From contig NZ_HE997627.1 in NCBI RefSeq assembly GCF_000312385.1, forward strand, positions 531,292 to 595,291: a DNA stretch of 64,000 nucleotides, given 5' to 3'. The stretch is from Tsukamurella sp. 1534. Lineage in GTDB: Bacteria; Actinomycetota; Actinomycetes; Mycobacteriales; Mycobacteriaceae. Each line of letters begins with the position of its first letter. The stretch's first letter is position 1. Below are positions 42,625-49,410 of this stretch, one piece after another. Below the pieces are notes generated by a model. The model ran no database searches and was not told the origin of the DNA. It worked only from the letters and a program-made list of their open reading frames with translations. The translations under genes and the position numbers were made by a program.

Positions 42625-42630
42625 ACCCTA
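42625..42630 (-). promoter_or_regulatory. -10 element TAGGGT of a leaderless promoter for the EamA gene
   Basis: Minus-strand TAGGGT fits TANNNT and lies 6 bases before the GTG start at 42618; there is no Shine-Dalgarno. Confidence 0.45.
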
Positions 42631-42687
42631 CGAGAACACCGGCCCCGTCTCCCCGATCGGCGGGAATCATTCGGTATCGTCGAACGT

Positions 42688-42701
42688 ATACATAGATGTA
42701 T
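42688..42701. promoter_or_regulatory. Palindrome ATACAT-AG-ATGTAT upstream of the DUF7455 gene
   Basis: Perfect 6-bp arms around AG, 27 bases before the DUF7455 start, in an AT-rich patch that is unusual for this DNA (also holding GTATACAT, usable as a -10). Candidate operator for an unknown regulator. Confidence 0.4.
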
Positions 42702-42728
42702 TGATCGGTTCGCAGGAACGGAGGAGTC

Positions 42729-42938
42729 ATGACAGACAACGCCACCACAACGGGTACCGCGTTCGCTCCGCTCACCGCGTCCGACCGTTGCGATCGTTGC
42801 TCGGCGGCCGCCCAGGTGCGTGCAGTTCTCCCGTCCGGATTCGAGCTGCTCTTCTGCGGCCACCACTTCTCCGAGTACCGCGACAAGCTCGACGCGCAGG
42901 GCGCGGTGGTCTCGGGCGAGGCCCCGGTCGCCGTCTAG
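42729..42938 (+). CDS. DUF7455 small protein
   Basis: A 69-residue protein. ASDRCDRCSAAAQVRAVLPSG and LLFCGHHFSEYRDKL carry a CxxC pair followed by a CxHH triad that likely binds one zinc. This is the pattern of the DUF7455 family, found near sigA/sigB in many Actinobacteria. GGAGG lies 5 bases upstream of the ATG. No function is known. It is followed by a good hairpin. Confidence 0.85.
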   Translation: MTDNATTTGTAFAPLTASDRCDRCSAAAQVRAVLPSGFELLFCGHHFSEYRDKLDAQGAVVSGEAPVAV

Positions 42939-42952
42939 CGGAACACCGTTCG

Positions 42953-42982
42953 CGGGCACGCCCCCCGTCGGGGCGTGTCCCG
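42953..42982. terminator. Bidirectional terminator between DUF7455 gene and helicase
   Basis: Arms CGGGCACGCCCC (42953-42964) and GGGGCGTGTCCCG (42970-42982) pair over 12 bp with one bulged A, closing a 5-base loop. It lies between two convergent genes. Confidence 0.65.
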
Positions 42983-43044
42983 GCGGGCTCTCGAACGCCC
43001 TCACGCCGGATGCCGCCGTCCCGCGGCGACGTGGGTGAGGTCGA

Positions 43045-44730
43045 CTACTTCCAGGTGCGCAGCGCGGCGATCCGCTCGCGGAGCTGATCCGCCGTCGCCA
43101 TCGCCGTCACCGGGCCGCCCAGCCTGCTCCGCAACTCGTTGTGCACCACGCCGTGCGGCTTACCGGTGCGGTGATGGTGCATCGCGACCAGTGAGTTGAG
43201 CTCGCGGCGCAGCTCCGAGAGCTGCGCGCCCGCATTCGCCCGCTCGGACACCTCGGGCGGCGGCGCGGGCCGCTCCTCGGTGCGCACCTGGACCTGCTCC
43301 TTCTGCCGCTGCTTGAGCAGCGCACGCATCTGCTCCGCATCGAGGAGCCCCGGCAGGCCCAGGTAGTCCGCCTCCTCGTCGCTGCCGGAGAACGTCGCGG
43401 TGCCGTAGGAGGACCCGTCGTAGATCAACTGGTCCAGCTCGGCGTCGGCGTGCAGCGAGACGAACGCCTTCTCCTCCTCGCCGGGCTCGTCCTTCTGCTT
43501 GTTGGCGTCGGCCAGAAGCGCGTCCTCGAGCCCGTCGGACTCGCGGTGCGGCTTGCCCAGCACGTGATCGCGCTGCTCCTCCAGCTTCGAGGCGAGGTCC
43601 AGCAGCACCGGGACCGAGGGCAGGAACACGCTGGCCGTCTCCCCCTGCGTGCGCATACGCACGAAGCGGCCGATGGCCTGCGCGAAGAACAGCGGCGTCG
43701 AGGCGCTGGTCGCGTACACGCCCACCGCCAACCGCGGCACGTCGACGCCCTCGGACACCATGCGCACGGCGACCATCCACTTGTCCCGGCTCTCGGCGAA
43801 CTGCGAGATCCGCTTCGAGGCGGTCGGGTCGTCCGAGAGCACCACGGTGACCGGCTCGCCGCTGATCTCCTCGAGCAGCTCCGCGTAGTCGCGGGCGGTG
43901 CTCTGGTCCGAGGCGATCACCAGGCCGCCGGCGTCGGGCATCGTGCGGCGCAGCTGATCGAGCCGGGTGTTCGCCGCGTGCATGACCGCGGGGATCCAGT
44001 CGCCGTGCGGGTCCAGGGCCGTGCGCCACGCCCGGGCCGTCTGCTCCTTGCTCAGCGGCTCGCCCAGCCGCGCGGTGAACTCCTCGCCCGCGCTGGTGCG
44101 CCAGCTCGCCTGCCCCGAGTAGGCGAGGAACATCACAGGCCGGACCACGCCGTCGGCGAGCGCGTCGGAGTAGCCGTACACGTGGTCGGCCTTGGAGCGC
44201 TGACCGCCGCCGAACTCCGGCTCGTAGGTGACGAACGGGATCGGGTTGTCGTCGCTGCGGAACGGCGTACCCGTGAGCGCGAGCCGGCGGGTGGCCGGTT
44301 CGAACGCCTCCCGGACGCCCTCACCCCAGCTCTTCGCGTCGCCCGCGTGGTGGATCTCGTCGAGGATCACGAGCGTCTTGTAGGCCGACGTCCGCGTGTG
44401 GTGCTTATACGGGTGCATGCCGACCTGCGCGTACGTGATCACGACCCCGTCGAAGTCCGACGAGGTGCTGCCGCCCGAGTTGGTGAAGTTGGGGTCGAGG
44501 TTGATGCCGATACGGGTGGCGGCCTCGGCCCACTGGTACTTCAGGTGCTCGGTCGGCGCGACCACCGTGACCCGCTCGACGGTGCGATCGGCCAACAGTT
44601 CGGCCGCCACGCGCAGCGCGAAGGTGGTCTTACCGGCGCCGGGCGTGGCCACGGCGAGGAAGTCCTTCGGCTTCGCGGTCAGGTACTTCGTGAGCGCGCG
44701 GCGCTGCCAGACACGAAGTGAAGCCGCCAT
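43045..44730 (-). CDS. DEAD/DEAH-box (SF2) helicase
   Basis: A 561-residue superfamily 2 helicase: motif I ATPGAGKTT, Ia VVAPTEHLKYQW, II LDEIHH (DEIH), III LTGTPFRSD, V and VI SEGVDVPRLAVGVYATSASTPLFFAQAIGRFVRM. It resembles the XPB/RAD25-like bacterial group. The C-terminal 120 residues (from EERPAPPPEVSERANAGAQLSEL) form a helical tail. ATG 44730 begins at MAASLRVWQRRAL; the more upstream ATG at 44763 would add 11 residues. Strand and substrate preference cannot be read here. Confidence 0.87.
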   Translation of the reverse strand: MAASLRVWQRRALTKYLTAKPKDFLAVATPGAGKTTFALRVAAELLADRTVERVTVVAPTEHLKYQWAEAATRIGINLDPNFTNSGGSTSSDFDGVVITYAQVGMHPYKHHTRTSAYKTLVILDEIHHAGDAKSWGEGVREAFEPATRRLALTGTPFRSDDNPIPFVTYEPEFGGGQRSKADHVYGYSDALADGVVRPVMFLAYSGQASWRTSAGEEFTARLGEPLSKEQTARAWRTALDPHGDWIPAVMHAANTRLDQLRRTMPDAGGLVIASDQSTARDYAELLEEISGEPVTVVLSDDPTASKRISQFAESRDKWMVAVRMVSEGVDVPRLAVGVYATSASTPLFFAQAIGRFVRMRTQGETASVFLPSVPVLLDLASKLEEQRDHVLGKPHRESDGLEDALLADANKQKDEPGEEEKAFVSLHADAELDQLIYDGSSYGTATFSGSDEEADYLGLPGLLDAEQMRALLKQRQKEQVQVRTEERPAPPPEVSERANAGAQLSELRRELNSLVAMHHHRTGKPHGVVHNELRSRLGGPVTAMATADQLRERIAALRTWK

Positions 44731-44866
44731 ATGAGAAAAGCACCCCTTGAAAGCTCTCCGGCCCATGCCGGAGGAACACGATCGAAAACCCGGAGGGAGT
44801 CTACCGGCAACACGCGGCGATCCCGGTTCCGGCGCGATCGGCCCTGGTGGGGAAGACTGGACCCCG

Positions 44867-46129
44867 ATGGACGACGTGGATCCCGCGCCGCACGGGCGGC
44901 ACGAGGGCTCCGGGAGCACCCCGGAGCCCGAACGGCCGGGTCCGCACACCCGGGACCTGGACCGTCGCCCTCGGGCCACCCTGGGTACGCGGATGTGGAT
45001 CGTGGTCCGCGATATGCCGCAGGTGCTGTGGCGCACCGTCGTGAAGTCCTGGGACGACTCGATCGTCGGCCACAGCGCGCAGGCGGCGTTCTGGCAGACC
45101 CTGTCGCTGCCGCCGCTGCTGCTGGGTCTCCTGGGCCTCACCGGTTACGTCGCGGGCTGGTTCGGGCCGGACACGATCGGCGTGATCCACGACAAGATCC
45201 TGGCGTTCGGCAGCACCATCTTCACCGAGAACGTGGTCGACGAGATCCTGAAGCCGACCGTCGAGGGCGTGCTCAACCAGGGCCGCGGCGACATCGTCTC
45301 GGTGGGTTTCATCATCGCGCTGTGGGCCGGCTCCTCCGCCCTGGCGTCGTTCGTGGACTCCATCTCCATGGCCCACGACCAGCACACCGTGCGCAATCCC
45401 GTGTATCAGCGGCTGTTCGCGCTGGCCCTGTACGTCGAGTACCTGATACTCGCGGTCTTCACGCTGCCGCTGGTGGCCCTGGGGCCCACCCTCATCGTCA
45501 AGTACCTCCCCGCGTCGTGGCATCCGGCTGTGGGCCGGCTGATCGACGTGGGCTACCTGCCCTTCGTGGTGCTCATCCTGGTGGGCGGCCTGGCCCTGCT
45601 GTACCGGCAGGCGCTGCCCCGGCCGCTCCCCTGGTACCGGTTCGTGCCGGGCGCCGCGCTCGCGGCCCTCATCTTCCTCATCGCGTCGACGGGGCTGCGG
45701 GTCTACCTGTCGTGGATCTCGACGGGACGCGGCGTCCCCTACGGCGCGCTCGCCACCCCGATCGCCTTCCTGCTGTTCACGTTCTTCCTCGGCTTCGCCA
45801 TCATGGTGGGCGCCGAGTTCAACGCCGCCCTGCAGGACCGCTGGCCCGCCCGCGAGGTCCGCACGGATCAGCTCCGCGGCTGGGTGGTGGGGCAGATGAA
45901 GGACGCGGGCATCGACAATCCCGGCAAGGCCGCCGCCGAGGGCCTGCGCCGCGCGACCGGCCCCATCCGGAGGCCGCGGCGCGCCCGGCCCGATGACGAC
46001 GACCCGCCGACCCTTCCGACGGCCGCGCGGCCCGCCGCGCCCGCAGGTCCCCCGGTCGGCACGGCGGCGGATCCGCGGCCGGCACCGCCCCGCAGGCCGC
46101 CGCTGCCGCGCGAGGTGGAGCCGCGCTGA
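44867..46129 (+). CDS. YihY/BrkB family membrane protein
   Basis: A 420-residue protein (YihY/virulence factor BrkB family, Rv2707 context). After an acidic, Pro-rich N-tail come HSAQAAFWQTLSLPPLLLGLLG (family signature, helix 1) and five more membrane segments including VGFIIALWAGSSALASFVDSI and ATPIAFLLFTFFLGFAIMVGAEFNAAL. The C-terminal ~80 residues are a disordered Pro/Arg-rich tail. ATG 44867 is chosen for GGGGAAG upstream; earlier ATGs extend into the helicase upstream region. Function unclear; not an RNase BN. Confidence 0.88.
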   Translation: MDDVDPAPHGRHEGSGSTPEPERPGPHTRDLDRRPRATLGTRMWIVVRDMPQVLWRTVVKSWDDSIVGHSAQAAFWQTLSLPPLLLGLLGLTGYVAGWFGPDTIGVIHDKILAFGSTIFTENVVDEILKPTVEGVLNQGRGDIVSVGFIIALWAGSSALASFVDSISMAHDQHTVRNPVYQRLFALALYVEYLILAVFTLPLVALGPTLIVKYLPASWHPAVGRLIDVGYLPFVVLILVGGLALLYRQALPRPLPWYRFVPGAALAALIFLIASTGLRVYLSWISTGRGVPYGALATPIAFLLFTFFLGFAIMVGAEFNAALQDRWPAREVRTDQLRGWVVGQMKDAGIDNPGKAAAEGLRRATGPIRRPRRARPDDDDPPTLPTAARPAAPAGPPVGTAADPRPAPPRRPPLPREVEPR

Positions 46130-46140
46130 GCCGCGCGGCT
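46119..46140. terminator. Hairpin at convergent YihY / DUF3039 ends
   Basis: AGCCGCGC (46119-46126) pairs perfectly with GCGCGGCT (46133-46140). The 6-base loop TGAGCC starts with the TGA stop of the YihY gene, and the DUF3039 stop codon lies at the foot of the other arm. Confidence 0.5.
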
Positions 46141-46375
46141 ACTTCTTCATGCGGTCGTAGATCTTCTTGCAGTCCGGGCACACCGGCGAGCCGGGCTTCG
46201 CGGACTTGGTGACCGGGAACGTCTCACCGCAGAGCGCGACGACGTAGTTGCCCATCACAGCGGACTCCGCGATCTTGTTCTTACGCACGTAGTGGAAGAA
46301 CTTGGGACTGTCGTCGTCGTCACCCGTATCGGCGTCGGCGTCGACATCGGGCTTCTCCAGAGTCTTCGTGCTCAT
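46139..46375 (-). CDS. DUF3039 small zinc-binding protein
   Basis: A 78-residue protein with an acidic start, then FFHYVRKNKIAESAVMGNYVVALCGETFPVTKSAKPGSPVCPDCKKIYDRMK. The Cys in ALCGE and the CPDC pair, with His, can bind zinc. It equals DUF3039 (Rv2708c). Start ATG 46375 (MSTKT) is preferred, although ATG 46384 (MKAMSTKT) is possible; neither has a strong Shine-Dalgarno. Function unknown, though conserved in Mycobacteriales beside DUF3099 and sigB. Confidence 0.85.
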   Translation of the reverse strand: MSTKTLEKPDVDADADTGDDDDSPKFFHYVRKNKIAESAVMGNYVVALCGETFPVTKSAKPGSPVCPDCKKIYDRMKK

Positions 46376-46413
46376 GGCTTTCATTCTGCCAGGTGCAGTG
46401 GGACGATCGAAGT

Positions 46414-46749
46414 GTGGGAAATCAGGAGGACGGCACGTACGTCATCACCGACGTCGAGGAGTCGTACGAGGAGCAGTACCGGCGCCGCGTCCGCCGCTAC
46501 CTGATGATCATGGCCATCCGCATTCCCGCCCTCGTGATCTCCGCCTGGCTCTACTCCGCCACCGGCAACTGGGTGATCGCCCTCGCCGTGCTGGGCGGCT
46601 CCATCCCGATCCCGTGGATCGCGGTCATCCGCGCCAACGACCGGCCCCGCCGCCGGCGCGGCGAACCGGGCCGGTTCACCGCCCGCAAGATGGACCGGCT
46701 CGCCCTCACCGGCCACCCGATCACCACGGTCGCCGGGCGCGGCGACTAG
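46414..46749 (+). CDS. DUF3099 membrane protein
   Basis: A 111-residue protein: cytoplasmic N-part YVITDVEESYEEQYRRRVRRYL, two membrane helices (MIMAIRIPALVISAWLY and WVIALAVLGGSIPIPWIAVI), then an Arg-rich tail. It matches DUF3099 (Rv2709). GTG 46414 gives the family's typical start; GTG 46393 would add seven residues. Divergent from DUF3039. Function unknown. Confidence 0.82.
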   Translation: MGNQEDGTYVITDVEESYEEQYRRRVRRYLMIMAIRIPALVISAWLYSATGNWVIALAVLGGSIPIPWIAVIRANDRPRRRRGEPGRFTARKMDRLALTGHPITTVAGRGD

Positions 46750-46764
46750 CCGAGTCCGGAATCC

Positions 46765-48249
46765 ATGCAGCTCTCGCCCGCCCTGGTACCGCTGTGCCGT
46801 CGCCTGGGCCCGGTACTCGCGGCGGCCCGCTTCTCCGAGGCGGCCGTCGCCGATCTTCTCGGTGACGAGGTGTACGCGTGCCTGGGCCGCGGCGAACCCG
46901 GGCCGGTGCTCGCGGCGACGCCCGGAGATTCGCCGCTCGAGGTGCTGATCCGGCTGTTCCTCGCGGCGGCGCCCGTGCCCCGGGACCGGGCCGCCGCCGC
47001 GCTCGCGCCGGTCACCGTCGACGAGGCGCTCGGGTCCGGGCTGCTCGAACCGGACCCCGGCACGGCCGGGTGGGTGCGGTCGGCGCTCGGGCTGCGGCCC
47101 CTGGACCTGCCCGACGGTGCCGTGCAGTGGTTCGTCTCCGACCTCGACGGGCTGATGCGGCCGCACCCCCAGCACCGCGAGCACGTGCTCGGCGTGGGCC
47201 ACGCCTCCCAGTCGCTGCTGCGCGCCACGCCGCGCGGCCGGGTGGGCACGGTGCTCGACCTCGGCACCGGCTGCGGGGTGCACGCCTGCGCCGCTGCGCT
47301 GTTCGCCGACGAGGTGACCGCGACCGACGTGAGCGAGCGCGCGGCCGGGTTCGCTGCCGCGTCGGCGGCGCTCAACGACGTCGCCGTGGAGGTGCTGACC
47401 GGGGATTGGTTCGCCCCGGTCGCGGGCCGCTCCTTCGACCTGCTGCTCGCGAACCCGCCGTTCGTGGTCGGCGAGGGCCGCGTGGACCACACCTACCGCG
47501 ATTCCGGCCTCGACCTCGACGGCGCCTCGGAGCTGGTGGTGCGCGGCGCACCGTCGCACCTGAACCCCGGCGGCACGGCCGCCCTCCTGGCCTCCTGGGT
47601 GCACCGGGACGGCGAGACCTGGCAGTCGCGGGTCGCCTCCTGGCTGCCGGGCGAGGGCGTCGCGGCGTGGGTGCTGCAGCGCGATGTCGCCGACCCCGCC
47701 CTGTACGTGGGCACCTGGCTGCGCGACGAGGGGATGGATCCGCGGGTCGGCGACGGCCGCGCCAAATCGGACCGCTGGCTCGCGCACCTCGCGGACAACG
47801 GGGTCACCGGCATCGGCTTCGGGTTCGTGTTCCTCCGGGCGATCGACGGGCCGTCGGAGGTGGTGTGCGAGGAGCTGAGCCATCCGTTCGAGGACCCGCT
47901 CGGCGACGAGGTGCCCGGGCACTTCGCGCGGATGGCGTGGCTGCGGGACGCCGACCTGGACGCGGCGCGGCCCCTGCTCGGCGACGACGTGGCGCTGGAG
48001 CGCGTGTCCGTCGCCGGCGACGAGGGGTGGGACGAGGTGGTGCTGCGGGTGACCCGGATGTCGGGGCCGCGGTGGACGCACGAGGTCGACGATGTGGCGG
48101 CGCGGCTGCTCGCCGGCTGCCGCGGGGCGCTGTCCACGGAGGATCTGGTCGCGCTGCTCGAGGCCGGCACCGGATCGGACGATCTCGCCGATCCCGCGCG
48201 CCGGTTGCTCGCCGACCTGCACCGTCACGGCTTCGTGACCTTCCTCTAA
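46765..48249 (+). CDS. Class I SAM-dependent (RNA/protein) methyltransferase
   Basis: A 494-residue protein. The N-terminal ~140 residues are an actinobacterial domain; then motif I VLDLGTGCGVHA, motif II ATDVSERAAGFAAASAA and motif IV LLLANPPFVVG (NPPF, as in N-methyltransferases acting on bases or glutamine, such as HemK/RlmG). The C-terminal 200 residues extend beyond the usual fold. The NPP[F/Y] motif points to modification of an exocyclic amine, in RNA or protein. Upstream of sigB in the same orientation. Confidence 0.87.
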   Translation: MQLSPALVPLCRRLGPVLAAARFSEAAVADLLGDEVYACLGRGEPGPVLAATPGDSPLEVLIRLFLAAAPVPRDRAAAALAPVTVDEALGSGLLEPDPGTAGWVRSALGLRPLDLPDGAVQWFVSDLDGLMRPHPQHREHVLGVGHASQSLLRATPRGRVGTVLDLGTGCGVHACAAALFADEVTATDVSERAAGFAAASAALNDVAVEVLTGDWFAPVAGRSFDLLLANPPFVVGEGRVDHTYRDSGLDLDGASELVVRGAPSHLNPGGTAALLASWVHRDGETWQSRVASWLPGEGVAAWVLQRDVADPALYVGTWLRDEGMDPRVGDGRAKSDRWLAHLADNGVTGIGFGFVFLRAIDGPSEVVCEELSHPFEDPLGDEVPGHFARMAWLRDADLDAARPLLGDDVALERVSVAGDEGWDEVVLRVTRMSGPRWTHEVDDVAARLLAGCRGALSTEDLVALLEAGTGSDDLADPARRLLADLHRHGFVTFL

Positions 48250-48300
48250 GCAACTTCTCAGACCTTCGCGCCGTTTGCGCAGGTCAGCCGCGTGGGGCTC

Positions 48301-48327
48301 GGGAACTCTGGGCGACCGTCGTCCGTT
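48301..48327 (+). promoter_or_regulatory. ECF sigma (SigE/SigH-type) promoter of sigB
   Basis: GGGAAC (48301-48306), a 17-base gap and CGTT (48324-48327) match the promoter pattern used by mycobacterial SigE/SigH (GGAAC - about 17 - CGTT). It lies 37 bases before the sigB start. In M. tuberculosis sigB is driven by these stress sigma factors. Confidence 0.75.
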
Positions 48328-48363
48328 GTCCCTATGTACCGGCGAACAGGAGGTAGCCCCAAC

Positions 48364-49356
48364 ATGGCACACCGCGTCAACACCCCCGCCCGCGCGACCG
48401 AGCGCGTCCGGCCCGAGCTCACCGAGGCCGACCTCGATGCACAGAGCCCCGCAGCCGATCTGGTGCGGGTGTACCTGAACGGCATCGGCCGCACCGCTCT
48501 GCTCACCGCGGAGGACGAGGTGGAACTGGCCAAGCGGATCGAGGCCGGGCTCTACGCCCAGCACCTGCTGGCCACGAAGAAGCGGCTGTCCGCGTCGAAG
48601 AAGCGCGATCTCGCGTTCCTCGTGCGCGACGGCCAGGCCGCCCGCCAGCACCTGCTGGAGGCCAACCTGCGCCTGGTGGTCTCGCTGGCCAAGCGCTACA
48701 CCGGCCGCGGCATGCCACTGCTGGATCTGATCCAGGAGGGCAACCTGGGCCTGATCCGCGCGATGGAGAAGTTCGACTACGCCAAGGGATTCAAGTTCTC
48801 GACGTACGCCACCTGGTGGATCCGTCAGGCGATCACCCGCGGCATGGCCGATCAGTCGCGCACCATCCGGCTGCCCGTCCACCTCGTGGAGCAGGTGAAC
48901 AAGCTGGCCCGCATCCGGCGCGAGCTGCACCAGCAGCTGGGCCGTGAGGCCACCGACGCGGAGCTCGCCGCCGAGTCCGGGATCCCGGCGGAGAAGATCG
49001 CCGACCTCATGGACCATTCGCGGGACCCGGTGAGTCTCGACATGCCCGTCGGCTCCGACGAGGAGGCCCCCCTGGGCGACTTCATCGAGGACTCCGAGGC
49101 TGCCTCGGCGGAGTCCGCGGTGATCTCGAACCTCATGCACAGCGACGTGCGGTCGGTGCTCGGGACGCTCGACGAGCGGGAGCAGCAGGTGATCCGCCTG
49201 CGCTACGGCCTCGACGACGGCCAGCCGCGCACCCTCGATCAGATCGGCAAGATGTTCGGGCTCTCGCGCGAACGCGTCCGCCAGATCGAGCGCGAGGTCA
49301 TGAGCAAACTCCGCAACGGGGAGCGGGCGGACCGACTGCGCGCCTACGCCAGCTAG
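48364..49356 (+). CDS. sigB: Group 2 RNA polymerase sigma factor SigB
   Basis: A 330-residue sigma-70 factor without the N-terminal tail of SigA. It has a short start ([31 protein letters not shown], region 1.2) and the same core as Sig[68 protein letters not shown] and the C-terminal [26 protein letters not shown] 48364 is preferred because AGGAGG lies 10 bases upstream. A general stress and stationary-phase role is expected from the family. Confidence 0.96.
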   Translation: MAHRVNTPARATERVRPELTEADLDAQSPAADLVRVYLNGIGRTALLTAEDEVELAKRIEAGLYAQHLLATKKRLSASKKRDLAFLVRDGQAARQHLLEANLRLVVSLAKRYTGRGMPLLDLIQEGNLGLIRAMEKFDYAKGFKFSTYATWWIRQAITRGMADQSRTIRLPVHLVEQVNKLARIRRELHQQLGREATDAELAAESGIPAEKIADLMDHSRDPVSLDMPVGSDEEAPLGDFIEDSEAASAESAVISNLMHSDVRSVLGTLDEREQQVIRLRYGLDDGQPRTLDQIGKMFGLSRERVRQIEREVMSKLRNGERADRLRAYAS

Positions 49357-49381
49357 GACTCCACGAACCAGAGGACCAGGG

Positions 49382-49410
49382 ACCGCGCCGGCTGTTACAG
49401 CCGGCGCGGT
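49382..49410. terminator. Bidirectional terminator between sigB and the acetyltransferase gene
   Basis: Perfect 13-bp stem: ACCGCGCCGGCTG (49382-49394) and CAGCCGGCGCGGT (49398-49410) around a 3-base loop TTA, which is the complement of the TAA stop codon of the minus-strand gene. A T-rich TTCCGCTTGTT follows on the plus strand. Confidence 0.8.

Noticed and set aside
44747-44866. Upstream extension of the YihY gene from ATG 44747
   Set aside because: The 40 extra residues are Gly/Pro-rich with no conserved feature and would overlap the promoter region of the divergent helicase; ATG 44867 is preferred.
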